A DNA stretch of 64,000 nt, taken from assembly GCA_036704825.1 (NCBI GenBank), contig JAUBSN010000013.1, forward strand, positions 50,237 through 114,236. Reading direction: 5' to 3'. This DNA comes from Microcoleus sp036704825 (GTDB taxonomy: Bacteria > Cyanobacteriota > Cyanobacteriia > Cyanobacteriales > Microcoleaceae). The notes under the pieces were generated by a model. The model searched no databases, was not told the origin of the DNA, and saw only the letters and a list, made by a program, of their open reading frames with translations. Below, in pieces: positions 27,071-37,048 of the stretch (its first letter is position 1; every line of letters begins with the position of its first letter). The translations under genes and the position numbers were made by a program.

Positions 27071-28576
27071 TCAGCGTTCATCCGCTGATATGTGCGGTTT
27101 AAAACTCTCAACTTTAGATGGTAGATTGGAGAAAGGAGGGCGGTACACTCGAATTGCCTCAATAGGAACTTTCCCATCTGCTTCGGGGAGGATTTCGAGG
27201 GTGTGTTTGGAGTTGCTCAGATTCTGAGCTAATGTTGTAGAATACTCGCGGCTTGAATCTGCAATTTGTGGAGGAACGTATAAATCAACAAACATTGGCC
27301 GCACTTGCCAGGAAATCTCAAAGCCTTTAGGCGTCGGTTTTTTAGAGTCTTCATAGGAATTTTTCAGCCACCAGTTTCTCGGTTCAATCACGACGCGGCC
27401 GGAGTTTGAGACAAACATTTCGTCGTTTGTACCGCTGCCGTCGTAACCTGTTTTTGAACCTACAACGTCAAATTTAAACTTGCTGGCGTCGCTGTTAATC
27501 TCAGTAATTACGGCTTTCCAATCTTCGACGATTAGCGGTTTTTGGCTGGATACTTGGATGATTGCCGGCCAAGGGACGCCAAGGCTAAGGCTGGGTCTGG
27601 TGATGCTGTAAAGTTCAGGAAATTCTGAGGGTTTTTTGCCGTCGATCGCAATTTTAGCAGAAATTGCCTTGCCGTTGAAGGTTTGATCGGCGATCGCATC
27701 TATTCTATTTCCTTCAAATTCTAAAACCAACTTGCCATCTTGCCACTTAACATCCCTGCCAACCGTATAGGTTCTCACTAAATCCTGCGGCGGCTGAGAG
27801 GAATTTGGCTTGTATCGCAGGTGCGGTTTTATGAGGGCAGCTAGGAGAAAATTCCCCCAATCGTTGAGGTGAATGCTGTCACTCAATAGCTGTTGGGGCT
27901 GCAAGCGATTGTCTTTCAAATACCTGCGCCAAGGTTCGCGAATTTCGGCGATTTCACAGCCGTATTTATCGGCCAACTCCGGCAGCCATTGAGTAGAATG
28001 AGTGTTGTGCCATTCGTATCTGCTGACCGAATTTGGATCGTCGCTGTTGCCTGTCGGCATCCAGTCGATGTGGTCTGAATGCAAGAGTATTTCGCTAGCA
28101 GTGCGGCTGCGGACATTCGCAATTATGGCTTCGTAATCTTCACCGCCTCCGTAGACGTGAAAAATGAGCAAGTCTGGATAAAAAGGATACAAATCGTGTT
28201 CGCTAGGACGGATTAAAATCGGGGCGGAAAATCCTCCGATTGCCCGATTTTCCACAATCAAATCTGCATTGGGAAATCGCTGTTTCAAATCCTTCGCTAC
28301 ATCTTGCCACCAATCTTGCTGAGTGATGGATTGACCGTAGAATAGGATACGCACTTGGTGGCGGTCTGTTGGAGTGCTAGTAGCAAGCAGCCCCATCGTC
28401 CTTTGAATCCTCGCTCCAAAACTAGCACTATTTTCAATCGGAGCGGGTGGCGGGAATGGCGTATCGGCTGCTATTTTTTTGATGAGCGGAACTAACAGAA
28501 AGCTCAGACACAAAAAAAGCAGCCACAAGTAGCGATAAATCTTGGATTTTCTGCTATTTCCTTGGTGTTTTGCCAT
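27071..28576 (-). CDS. Membrane-anchored SGNH/GDSL-type hydrolase
   Basis: 501 residues from the ATG at 28576; a GTG at 28603 is possible. Residues 14-31 form a signal or anchor helix (YLWLLFLCLSFLLVPL). The SGNH part begins ILFYGQSITQQDWW with the nucleophile Ser in GQSIT, then NRAIGGFSAP (block II Gly) and the DSIHLNDWGN catalytic Asp-His block. It should act as an esterase outside the cytoplasm, perhaps on acylated polysaccharide. The C-terminal 200 residues look like a beta-sandwich. Confidence 0.82.
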   Translation of the reverse strand: MAKHQGNSRKSKIYRYLWLLFLCLSFLLVPLIKKIAADTPFPPPAPIENSASFGARIQRTMGLLATSTPTDRHQVRILFYGQSITQQDWWQDVAKDLKQRFPNADLIVENRAIGGFSAPILIRPSEHDLYPFYPDLLIFHVYGGGEDYEAIIANVRSRTASEILLHSDHIDWMPTGNSDDPNSVSRYEWHNTHSTQWLPELADKYGCEIAEIREPWRRYLKDNRLQPQQLLSDSIHLNDWGNFLLAALIKPHLRYKPNSSQPPQDLVRTYTVGRDVKWQDGKLVLEFEGNRIDAIADQTFNGKAISAKIAIDGKKPSEFPELYSITRPSLSLGVPWPAIIQVSSQKPLIVEDWKAVITEINSDASKFKFDVVGSKTGYDGSGTNDEMFVSNSGRVVIEPRNWWLKNSYEDSKKPTPKGFEISWQVRPMFVDLYVPPQIADSSREYSTTLAQNLSNSKHTLEILPEADGKVPIEAIRVYRPPFSNLPSKVESFKPHISADER

Positions 28577-28782
28577 TGTTTTATTTTTTCCTGTCCGTTT
28601 CACTTGGCTCGAGGCGACTGCGGGATAAATGCTACGCCTCTAATCAGTAGCTGTCGTGCTTGTGGACTCACCTGTGCGAGTGGCTGTAGTGTGGGCTGTA
28701 TGGAAATATATTACCAAATTGAGCGCGAGAAAAAGTGATATAATGCCAGCTAATTAATTGCAGGAGATCGATCGCACGTCAA

Positions 28783-29127
28783 ATGGATTACAAAACAGCC
28801 CGCAGTTTTCTGATCGACCAAGGAACCGCCCTGGAAACCAAGAAAAATCCCGACGCCTTCCTGATGCGTCTCAAACAAGGTCAGCCTCCCGTACCCGGAC
28901 AGGTGACATCGATTTTATTAGCTTTAAAAATATTGTTTGAAGGGCTGCAAGAATCTCCAATGCTCGACAGACAATTGATCTCGGCACTGCATTTACTGTC
29001 CGTAGAAGGTTTGCAGCAATTTGAAGCTGGACTCCGCAGAGGAGTTTCTTGGCCGCCGCTGCTGAAGGAAGACTTAAATCGAATTGCGATCGCAGTCAAG
29101 AATATCTTTTCCGGCGTCTGGCAATAA
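28783..29127 (+). CDS. Conserved cyanobacterial hypothetical protein, 114 residues
   Basis: A compact helical protein with the pattern PDAFLMRLKQGQPPVPGQVT followed by SILLALKILFE, and GVSWPPLLKEDLNRIAIAVK. I recognise it as a widespread cyanobacterial family without a firm function. The ATG at 28783 follows CAGGAGATC at 28761-28769 and is the only start. Confidence 0.8.
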   Translation: MDYKTARSFLIDQGTALETKKNPDAFLMRLKQGQPPVPGQVTSILLALKILFEGLQESPMLDRQLISALHLLSVEGLQQFEAGLRRGVSWPPLLKEDLNRIAIAVKNIFSGVWQ

Positions 29128-29287
29128 TTAGCTCGGCAACCACCGCTTCCGATACCCACAGCCAGCAGACTCAATTTTTTTTATACAATTATTTGTAAAA
29201 TTTTATGTTAAAATCGCTACATTTACCCTCAAATTGTGGCATCTTAATATCAGAATCGGTTCTAACAAACATTTGGAGATACTACTC

Positions 29288-29536
29288 ATGAACGCCGAAG
29301 AAAAAGCCAGACAACTAATTGCACGAGAAAGGCAGCATAGCGAACACTTGCACGAATCTATGCTCAACCGTTCCTCCCACGAGCTAGAAACACCTGGGGA
29401 GGGAATTGCTGAAGAAAAAGCCAGAGAATTAATGGCTCAAGAACGGCAGCACAACGAACACCTGCACGAATCTATGTTAAGCCGTTCCTCCCAAGAGGTA
29501 GAGGCATCGATCGCACCCGATGACACTCACAAATAA
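29288..29536 (+). CDS. Small duplicated His/Glu-rich protein, 82 residues
   Basis: The ATG at 29288 has GGAG eight bases upstream. The protein is two near copies of a 31-residue unit. Unit 1 reads EEKARQLIARERQHSEHLHE and then SMLNRSSHELE. Unit 2 reads EEKARELMAQERQHNEHLHE and then SMLSRSSQEVE. Each is predicted helical and amphipathic with a H-x2-H-x-H cluster that could bind metal. Family and function unknown to me. Confidence 0.7.
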   Translation: MNAEEKARQLIARERQHSEHLHESMLNRSSHELETPGEGIAEEKARELMAQERQHNEHLHESMLSRSSQEVEASIAPDDTHK

Positions 29537-30406
29537 ATTTTGTTAACAGACTTGCGGAAACCTACAAGAAACCGGGTTTTTATACCATTTTTCATACCAT
29601 AACAAAGGGCAGTAAAAATGTTTTTGTGTAAACAACCAGGTTTCTGGTCCCGGAAGAGTTCAGTACAGCAAAACTCTACTCAAATCGAGGAGAATTTGAG
29701 GTGCACTCAAAACAGCCACTGCTCGGTTGGGAGCCGCGATGCCAACCTCCACGCGCCATATATAGCAATAGAAAATGCCAAGTTCTACTGCTCGCGAAAG
29801 CTTTCGAGGGAGGCCAAAAGACCTGGCAGTCCCGCTAGCGAGGCCGACACCAAGGCCTCATCTTTGTAAACTCGCGATCGGACATTAGGGATACTTTGGG
29901 ATGCAGAAGTTATAGAGTCTCTCCGTTGGGAATTTCCGGTTTCAACCCGCCCTAAATTTTTGGTTTCTCGCGTCACGCAAAACATAGCAGTATCCTCGCA
30001 GTATCGTCAATTAATCCCTAAATATGCGCCCGTAAAATTTCTCAGGGCTTGCTGTATATGTCTATTATTGATCGGATAGGTAACAGAGATGAAAGCATGA
30101 AATAATTATTCACGATAGACAGGGATCAACTTAAACTGCATCACAATTTTTATTAATTTGTTAAGCGGCGGGTTGGTTTAAGCCGATCGCCCGCGACGAC
30201 ACAGACGCCGGGAGCATCTCAATGAAAGCAGCCCTCCGCTTGAAATTGGAGCTAGGAGTCAGGAGGAAAGAGTCAGGAGGAAAGAGTCAGAAGGAAGAAG
30301 GAAAAAGTCAGAAGGCAGGAGCCAGAATAAGTGTTTTTACAAATATGAGATGCTCCCCAGACACCAGCAACCAAAATCACCGATTTCACAGGAGGAACGC
30401 GGATCG
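29537..30406. other. Intergenic region with copy 2 of the 148-bp element
   Basis: No gene supported between 29537 and 30209. It holds AAGAAACCGGGTTTTTATACC at 29568-29588 in part, and a complete element copy at 30210-30357. The next gene begins 50 bp after the element. Confidence 0.6.
30210..30357 (+). mobile_element. 148-bp inverted-repeat element (MITE-like), copy 2
   Basis: Starts GGGAGCATCTCA and ends TGAGATGCTCCC. Flanks are CAGACGCC on the left and CAGACACC on the right, an 8-bp target duplication with one mismatch. Internal sequence nearly matches copy 1. Confidence 0.9.
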
Positions 30407-30799
30407 ATGATGCTAACTCTTAGTCCACCAACAGTTATAAGTCAAATCAAGCCGACTGTCGAAAGCTTGCGCGACGGAGACTACCGCTACCGAGACTCCT
30501 TTGCGATCGATCGACCTTTCAGAGAAATCCAATTTCGCAAACAAGACAGATACATCACCGGCAGCGATTCCGACAAACGCACTGGCAAAAGTTACTGCTT
30601 CCGGGGCATCCCCCAGCACAACAATATTATTAACATCACGGTAGCGATCGAGATTTCCCCAAAAACAGCACAGAAAACCGAGTGGAAATTAGCACCGGGA
30701 AACCCCATTAATTTCGACAGGCTTTATCCCCTGCCAGCAGGGCCGGGATTAGAATTGTACAAATGTTTGACAGCATTTTTACCAAATTTGAAAGATTAG
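30407..30799 (+). CDS. Hypothetical protein, 130 residues
   Basis: Not recognised. The ATG at 30407 is preceded by GGAGGA (30391-30396) at good spacing; a second ATG follows directly. It has Asp/Arg-rich DGDYRYRDSFAIDRPFREIQ, a KRTGKSYCFRGIPQHNNII segment and a hydrophobic-proline end (LYPLPAGPGLELYKCLTAFL). It stands between a mobile-element copy and an AACAGTC repeat run. Confidence 0.6.
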   Translation: MMLTLSPPTVISQIKPTVESLRDGDYRYRDSFAIDRPFREIQFRKQDRYITGSDSDKRTGKSYCFRGIPQHNNIINITVAIEISPKTAQKTEWKLAPGNPINFDRLYPLPAGPGLELYKCLTAFLPNLKD

Positions 30800-30855
30800 T
30801 TATTCGTTACTTGTTAGCGGTAATTTTTGGATCGCTTTGGCTTGTTAATAACGCA

Positions 30856-30905
30856 TAACATTCGTTAACAGTTAACAGTTAACAGTCAACCGTCAACAGC
30901 CAACA
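30856..30905. repeat. AACAGTT/AACAGTC heptamer run
   Basis: About six heptamer units such as AACAGTT, AACAGTC and AACCGTC follow one another just before the converging lysozyme-domain gene. Confidence 0.75.
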
Positions 30906-30914
30906 TTTAACTCC

Positions 30915-32201
30915 CTAAGAACCCGCATTTTCCAATTCCTCCCGCAGCATTTCCCGGTAGACTTTCGGCAAACGAGCACTCATAGAATTGTTCTCAATTC
31001 CATATCCCAAACTCGTCCAAGTTCCCGAAAGCATCCGCAATACGTCAGTTAATCTTTCCTGCCGCAGCATCTCAGAAATATCAGCTTTCCAAAACTTGCG
31101 ATCGCTCAACCAAGCATAAACCACAGCATCCTGATCTTCAGGTTCAAAACTGTAATCTTCCCAGAATAAAAAATTAGCACGACGGGCCTGATAGCGCTTA
31201 GCCTTCTCTTTCCAAGTCGTAGTCAGAAATTGATACCTGCCCGCAGCGGTAGTACACTTGCCCCGATTCGGGCCATTAACAATCTTCACGCACCAGTCAG
31301 GATGGCGGCTCAAATCTAATATGTATTTGCCACCGTAAACAACGTGATAAGGTCGAGCAACATTCGACTCGCTAGCAGAAATAGTTCGCATTAGCGCTCG
31401 AATGTAAGGATCGCCGGTTTTCATAGCCAGCGGTGGGAATTTTCTCACCTCACTCCCCGACTGCGAAAACTGCTGATTTCCCGGCAAATTGGCAACTAAA
31501 AAAACACCGCCGCCAATCACAGCGCCGATTAAAAGTATAAATCCGAGGATTTGAATTTCCGATTGCCTCAGCAAACCCCTTTTTCGACGGCTCAATTTCT
31601 CAGCTTCGAGCAAAGTCATTTCCATTTCCGCAATTTCGGCTAATTTTCTAGCCACCCGCATCCGGCGCACCCGAAAATCGTATTGATATAGCGGCGCTGC
31701 TAACAGCGTTAAACTCGATAAAGCCGCCGCCAATTTGCTCAGCCAGAAATCGAATTCACTGGCGACTGCAACATTTGTCAGAGTAGATATTCCTGTTAGT
31801 AATTGAGCCGGATCGATCGATCGCGCTGGCCAATAAAAAATCGCAAGTTGCACCAGCAGCGACAAATTAAATGCAAAAAAAAGCACTACAACAGCATTCA
31901 AGCCTTCTCGCAAGTGCGATCGAATACCCGTATGCCGGCGCTTGAACTTGCGCGCAACGCGAAAGCGCCCCGGCAGCATAATTAGTAAGGGATTTAAGAT
32001 TTTGACGGCGAACAAATGAAAAACAAAAAACACAGGCAACTGAATCAGCCAAGCCGCCAGCAGTAGAGTCAGAAAGCCGATATCGTCGCTGACAAAAGGA
32101 ATGCCCCTGCGAAGGACAAAACTAAAACTCTGAGCGAGAGCAAATGCCCTTAACCACGAAATCGGATAGGGGAACCAAGCTGGCCACTTGAGAGTTTTCA
32201 T
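30915..32201 (-). CDS. Membrane protein with lambda-lysozyme-like domain
   Basis: 428 residues from the ATG at 32201. The first 250 hold about four to five membrane spans and a charged cytoplasmic loop (RVARKLAEIAEMEMTLLEAE). The C-terminal 160 resemble phage lambda R-type lytic transglycosylase: ALMRTISASESNVARPYHVV with a Glu near residue 277 in place of the catalytic one, then CTTAAGRYQFLTTTWKE and EDQDAVVYAWLSDR. It would cut peptidoglycan from a membrane-anchored position. No holin or other phage genes are near. Confidence 0.82.
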   Translation of the reverse strand: MKTLKWPAWFPYPISWLRAFALAQSFSFVLRRGIPFVSDDIGFLTLLLAAWLIQLPVFFVFHLFAVKILNPLLIMLPGRFRVARKFKRRHTGIRSHLREGLNAVVVLFFAFNLSLLVQLAIFYWPARSIDPAQLLTGISTLTNVAVASEFDFWLSKLAAALSSLTLLAAPLYQYDFRVRRMRVARKLAEIAEMEMTLLEAEKLSRRKRGLLRQSEIQILGFILLIGAVIGGGVFLVANLPGNQQFSQSGSEVRKFPPLAMKTGDPYIRALMRTISASESNVARPYHVVYGGKYILDLSRHPDWCVKIVNGPNRGKCTTAAGRYQFLTTTWKEKAKRYQARRANFLFWEDYSFEPEDQDAVVYAWLSDRKFWKADISEMLRQERLTDVLRMLSGTWTSLGYGIENNSMSARLPKVYREMLREELENAGS

Positions 32202-32359
32202 GCTGAGAGAGGGAAATTTCAACGGCGAATCGTAAAACTATAAAGATTTTGCCAGATTTGGCGATCGGAAAATTGGTGCAGGCTGCGTCAGCCCAAATCT
32301 TTGACTCAAATCAAAGTGTTTTTTGTCTGACGCACCGAACCCAAGCGAGCCTAATTCAA

Positions 32360-33019
32360 TCAAATCACACTGGCAAACAACTCCTCAAAACTTTTTTGCG
32401 GAGCCTCCGGCTTCGCCACAATTTCCACAACCTTGTTGCGAGAAGCCGGCTGAAACAGCGCCTCCACGCACACTTGGGCTACCTTGGTGCGGGGAATGCT
32501 GCTCTCAAACATTGTGTCCGCACTCCTCATGACGATCGCATCTGAATTATCCTCATTTTTGAGACCGCCCGGACGGACGATCGTATAAGTTAGGCCGCTT
32601 TTTTGCAAATATTCCTCAGCTTGCTTCTTCCAAACCAAAATCAGCCAGAACAAATTCAGCGGGTGAAAAAATTGAGAAACGCACAGAGAAGTCACAAGCA
32701 CAAAATGCTCGATGCCCTTAGCCTTAGCTGCATCTACCAAATTTTTAGTACCTTCAAAATCTACCTTGTAAGGGGCTGTCGGGTCAAAACCAGGGGCCGC
32801 CCCTGTCGCGCACAGCAATACCGTACTATCGCCGAGGGCATTGCTCAGGGAAGTCGCATTTAATACATCCCCTGTCACTAACTCAGCCTCCGGTGGTAAA
32901 ATTTGTCTAGCTGTCTCTAGATTTCGGACTAAGGCGCGCACGGGAATACCTCGCTTGACTAATTCTGCGACGATGCGGCGGCCAGTCTGACCTGTGGCTC
33001 CTGCTACAAATGCTTTCAT
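32360..33019 (-). CDS. Atypical SDR NAD(P)-binding protein
   Basis: 219 residues. Rossmann motif VAGATGQTGRRIV near the start, then VTGDVLNATSLSNAL and GIEHFVLVTSLCVSQFFHPL, and TIVRPGGLKNE. This resembles the NAD(P)H-binding atypical short-chain dehydrogenase family shared by cyanobacteria and chloroplasts. Its substrate is unknown. The ATG at 33019 is the normal family start. Confidence 0.87.
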   Translation of the reverse strand: MKAFVAGATGQTGRRIVAELVKRGIPVRALVRNLETARQILPPEAELVTGDVLNATSLSNALGDSTVLLCATGAAPGFDPTAPYKVDFEGTKNLVDAAKAKGIEHFVLVTSLCVSQFFHPLNLFWLILVWKKQAEEYLQKSGLTYTIVRPGGLKNEDNSDAIVMRSADTMFESSIPRTKVAQVCVEALFQPASRNKVVEIVAKPEAPQKSFEELFASVI

Positions 33020-33140
33020 AAGTCGAGTTATGCTGAACTAGGGTAAGTTTTGTTACTATCAATTTCTCAATTGTAGGGAGGAAACTTCTTTAACACATCC
33101 CCAACCGGACTGATTGGCGTGTATAACAGGAGAGCATACG

Positions 33141-33854
33141 ATGAAGCAGGATTCCGTTGAATATCAAACTGTTGAAGCTTCTGACGAAAACTACTACCCA
33201 GATGCGAGTTTCCGACAGCCCGAAAGTGGAAGCGCCGATGCACCAGATGAAGTTGAGCCGATTTGGTTTCACACGCATTTTGAAGACAGCATGGAGATGT
33301 ACGCCGATGCCCAGACGGTGGCGAAGCATTTGAACAACCACAAGACTTGGTTTTGCCAGTGCGCTTCGCCGATGAAGGCCGAGCCGATCGGCGATAACGG
33401 GTACGATTTATTAATCGGGCGTTTTGGGGCTTTCGGCTACTGCGTTGAAGCGAGAATTGGTTTAGAGTTGCTGCCGCCTGACGCTGAAGGCTGCTATTTG
33501 ATTAAGACTATTCCGGTTCCAGACTATACCTCGCCTGGGTATGAAGTGGATTTTCGATCGGCGATGAAGCTAGTGGAAATACCGTCTCAGGAGTTTGCCG
33601 CCGATTGGCCTGCGTCGGAACGTGCTAAGCTGCCGCCTGCGATTACCAGCGCTGCGTGGAAGCTGGATTTGGCTGTGGGAGTTTGCTTTCCCAAGTTTAT
33701 TCGATCGATGTCTCAACCTTTGATAGAAAAAACCGGCGATGCGCTTTTGGAAAAAATTATCAAACAAGTTAACCGGCGCTTGACTTATAAAACTCAGCTT
33801 GTTTTTCACCAAAGTTTGGGCATTCCTTTTCCGAAAAATCCTAAGAAGCATTAA
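33141..33854 (+). CDS. DUF1997 domain protein
   Basis: 237 residues from the ATG at 33141, with AGGAGAG nine bases upstream. The core (VAKHLNNHKTWFCQCASPMK, IGDNGYDLLIGRFGAFGYCV, FPKFIRSMSQPLIEKTGDAL) matches the DUF1997 family of cyanobacteria and plastids. The N-terminal 40 residues are acidic. Function unknown. It diverges from the SDR gene. Confidence 0.85.
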   Translation: MKQDSVEYQTVEASDENYYPDASFRQPESGSADAPDEVEPIWFHTHFEDSMEMYADAQTVAKHLNNHKTWFCQCASPMKAEPIGDNGYDLLIGRFGAFGYCVEARIGLELLPPDAEGCYLIKTIPVPDYTSPGYEVDFRSAMKLVEIPSQEFAADWPASERAKLPPAITSAAWKLDLAVGVCFPKFIRSMSQPLIEKTGDALLEKIIKQVNRRLTYKTQLVFHQSLGIPFPKNPKKH

Positions 33855-34670
33855 GTGCGATCGCACTTAATCACATTTGTAGGGCGCTGATGGCGGACCT
33901 TTCCATTAAGTGCGATTAAGTGCGATCGCAATAACTCATATCATTTTTTATTGGAGACTTCGGCGTTAGCGCTATGTCGAACGATTTTAGATTAAACAAT
34001 TGGGAATAACTGTTTTTGTATGGGTTGGGATCGCGGGTATACAGTTGCTTTTTTGAAACTGATATCATTTGAAACCGATCTCACTTCCTTCGCCTGCTTA
34101 GGGCGTACCTTACCCCTATTTTATTGCACGGAACCCTTGCGCGACCAGTTAGATCGTGTCCCATCGATTGACCGCGATTAAAGGCTTAGGAAGGGTTGAC
34201 AAATTTTCCCCTTTCTACTCAATATCTTGGTGAGGCGATCCCCTACAGGAATCACGGTTAATTGAGCGGACATGATATTAATCCCAATCAGCAAATTATT
34301 GCTAATAAAATTTAATGGTAAAGTCGTGATTGTATTTTGACATATCCTCTTTTTTTATCGCCATAATTGGTTTTTATTAGGGGTAAATTTAGCACGGGAT
34401 TGGACACAATATTTTTAAGTCAGAGGTCGTCAAATTCGAGAGCCTTGTTATTAAAAGACTCTCTTTCTGTTATAATGCTTTCACTGCTGATTGCCTCAGG
34501 ATTGAGCAATGTAGCCGACGCAGTTCAAAGCGGGCTCCGATCGCCCTCCGAAACCAGCAAGTGTCTCAGATCACAAGGCAGATCGATCCCCCTCACTGCC
34601 AAACAACCTAAAATTATGTCAAATTAAGTAATGGGTTATACAATAACTCTTGCCATATCCCTAGAAAGTT
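33855..34670. other. Intergenic region, 816 bp, no gene
   Basis: The start holds GTGCGATCGCACTTAA inverted repeats (33853-33930). The rest has no ribosome-site-backed frame that I trust. The last 150 bp must carry the promoter of the hybrid kinase. Confidence 0.5.
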
Positions 34671-36884
34671 ATGACAACAAAACTAAGAGCTACCCACACA
34701 GACAAAATGGAGAGAGACTTGCACCAGTTGAGGGCAGACCAAGAACTGATTCTCAACCAAGTAGACAATGCGATCGCTCTGTTCGACTCGTCTGACTGCT
34801 TAGTTTTGTTTAACAAAAAATTGGCCGGAATCTGGGAACTGTCCCCAGAATGGCTGGAAACAAAGCCGAAGTGCCACTTGCTGTTTGCGGAAATTGTCGA
34901 TCGGGGTTACTTGTCGGTTCAGCAGTGGCAAGAATTTCAGCAAGCACTCGAAAAATCTCAGGATGAAAGTTTATCATTTTATTTCGAGCAATCCAATGCG
35001 GTTTGTTTGGAGGTGTGCGCCACGATTACCAACAGCGGGGGACGGCTGTTTACCTTTCGAGACGTTACGGTATACCAAAACTCCCAAGCTAGCTTGAACG
35101 CAGAAGTCAGGCGGCTGAGATTTCTTTTAGGTTTAACCGAACGCCTGCAAAAATCTGACAGTTTGCAAGAAATAGGTCAGTTTGCCCTCACCTATTTAGT
35201 AGAGGCAATGAATGCAGCTTTCGGAGATGTCAAGGTGATTGACGGCCTGGGAAACGACCGGCAAGCGTCGGGGATTTGCAACCAAGTTTCCGGTCAATTT
35301 TTAGCTACTTACGGGGAACCCGTAGTCGCAGGAATGCAAGCATTGCTCGACCAAGGCATTCCCTACGGCATCGGTTTGCTTTGGGAAGTGGTGAAAACTC
35401 GTAAACCTTTGTTCGTAGAGGATTATGCCCAACATCCCAATGCCGTGCCGGAATTTCGGCATCCGGGAATCGGACAACTGGGCATTTTTCCGATCGCAGC
35501 CACCGACGGTACAATTATTGGCGTACTGACGCTGGAGTCCCGCAACATCAAAAAACTGCAAACCGCCCTCAACCAAGAAGTGCTGGAGGCTGCTTGCCGG
35601 ACTCTGGGGGCGGCGATCGAGCGGGCTCAGACACAAGAAAACCTGCGCCAAGTTAACGAACAATTAGAGTATTCTTCTCAGTTGAAATCTGAGTTTTTAG
35701 CCTCGATGTCCCACGAATTGCGGACGCCTCTCAACAGCATTCTCGGCTTTTCAGACTTGCTGCTGCGGCAAACGGCCGGACAGTTGAGCGATCGACAAAT
35801 CAACTATTTAGACCTGATCGAAAAAAGCGGCCAGCACTTGTTGCAGTTAATTAACGATATTCTCGATCTTTCTAAAATTGAAGCGGGGAAAGTAGAACTC
35901 AATTTACAACCGGTTCGCGTTCACGAACTCGCGACAGACTGTATAAAAATGATGCAGCCGCGGGCAGACAAAAAGCGAATCGGTTTGTCTTTAGAACTCG
36001 ACTACCGCATTACTAAAGTTTGGATCGACGAACGGCGAGTGCGACAAATTGTGATTAATTTACTTTCCAATGCCATCAAATTTACCCCAGAACAAGGACA
36101 AGTTAAACTCAGCGGGCGTCTGGTCTACGGCAGTGAAATAAAGGGCGACTACCGGCCGGACTGTTCTCCTGTAAATGCCAGCACTCCTTATTTTTGTTTT
36201 GAGGTGAAAGACTCCGGCATCGGCATTCCTCAAGACCGCTGGCACTTGCTATTTCGACCTTTTCAACAAGTCGATTCTTCCCTGACTAGACGGCACGAAG
36301 GTACAGGTTTGGGTTTGGCTTTGACTAAACGTCTGGCAGAATTGCACGGGGGAACTGTTTCTTTTCAATCGGTTTGCGATCGGGGAAGTCTTTTCCGCGT
36401 TTGGCTGCCTTTGACGGAGATGCGCCAACAGTTGGGAAATTTTGCTTCTTGTGCTTTGAATTCCAAGTTAGTCCCTGCTTCTGCGATTGCTTTACCAATT
36501 GGCAGCAAACGGATTTTGGTTGTCGAAGACCAGCCTTTTAACCAAATGTTAATTTCTGAGGTGATGGAATTGGAGGGGTACGGGGTAGAGATACTCGCGA
36601 ATGGGAAGGCAATGGTCGATCGTATTCTCGCTGCCTCTGCGGCCCCGGAGTTGCTGCCGGATTTGATTTTGATGGACATTCAGTTGCCGGATGTTGACGG
36701 CTTTGAGTTGATGCGCCGAGTTAAAGCAGATCCTGTCTGGGAGTCGGTACCGATGATTGCTGTGACGGCGATGGCGATGCCGGGCGATCGCGATCGGTGT
36801 TTGGAAGCTGGCGCTTCTGCTTATTTGAGCAAGCCGCTGGATTTGAATTTGACTATCTCTACTGTCCGTTCTTTTCTCACTTAA
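34671..36884 (+). CDS. Hybrid histidine kinase, PAS-GAF-HisKA-HATPase-REC
   Basis: 737 residues, no membrane span. PAS-like part at about 20-135 (LNQVDNAIALFDSSDCLVLF), GAF at about 155-320 (VEDYAQHPNAVPEFRHPGIG), then the H-box FLASMSHELRTPLNSILGFS with His about residue 348. The N-box INLLSNAIKFTPE and G-boxes VKDSGIGIPQD and GTGLGLALTKRLAELHGG follow. The C-terminal receiver begins RILVVEDQPFNQML and has its Asp in LILMDIQLPD about residue 669 and its Lys in YLSKPLDL. The signal it senses is unknown. It has no adjacent response regulator. Confidence 0.92.
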   Translation: MTTKLRATHTDKMERDLHQLRADQELILNQVDNAIALFDSSDCLVLFNKKLAGIWELSPEWLETKPKCHLLFAEIVDRGYLSVQQWQEFQQALEKSQDESLSFYFEQSNAVCLEVCATITNSGGRLFTFRDVTVYQNSQASLNAEVRRLRFLLGLTERLQKSDSLQEIGQFALTYLVEAMNAAFGDVKVIDGLGNDRQASGICNQVSGQFLATYGEPVVAGMQALLDQGIPYGIGLLWEVVKTRKPLFVEDYAQHPNAVPEFRHPGIGQLGIFPIAATDGTIIGVLTLESRNIKKLQTALNQEVLEAACRTLGAAIERAQTQENLRQVNEQLEYSSQLKSEFLASMSHELRTPLNSILGFSDLLLRQTAGQLSDRQINYLDLIEKSGQHLLQLINDILDLSKIEAGKVELNLQPVRVHELATDCIKMMQPRADKKRIGLSLELDYRITKVWIDERRVRQIVINLLSNAIKFTPEQGQVKLSGRLVYGSEIKGDYRPDCSPVNASTPYFCFEVKDSGIGIPQDRWHLLFRPFQQVDSSLTRRHEGTGLGLALTKRLAELHGGTVSFQSVCDRGSLFRVWLPLTEMRQQLGNFASCALNSKLVPASAIALPIGSKRILVVEDQPFNQMLISEVMELEGYGVEILANGKAMVDRILAASAAPELLPDLILMDIQLPDVDGFELMRRVKADPVWESVPMIAVTAMAMPGDRDRCLEAGASAYLSKPLDLNLTISTVRSFLT

Positions 36885-37048
36885 ACAGCATTTATACAAA
36901 GCTTGTCAAAGTAACTGTTAGCTTGCACGGGATGAGAAAAGCTTGTCCATCAAAGTGCCAATAAAAATTTGCTTGAAATGATTTAGACGCGCTATATAAT
37001 AGATGATGACGGGATTCAGACATCTAGAAAATATCATAATGATAGCTA

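Noticed and set aside
29618..29985. Short frames on both strands
   Set aside because: Low-quality coding signal, overlapping on opposite strands, no family match.
34367..34627. 86-codon frame in the region before the hybrid kinase
   Set aside because: No ribosome site and no recognisable domain; the hydrophobic stretch MLSLLIASGLSNVADA alone is not enough.
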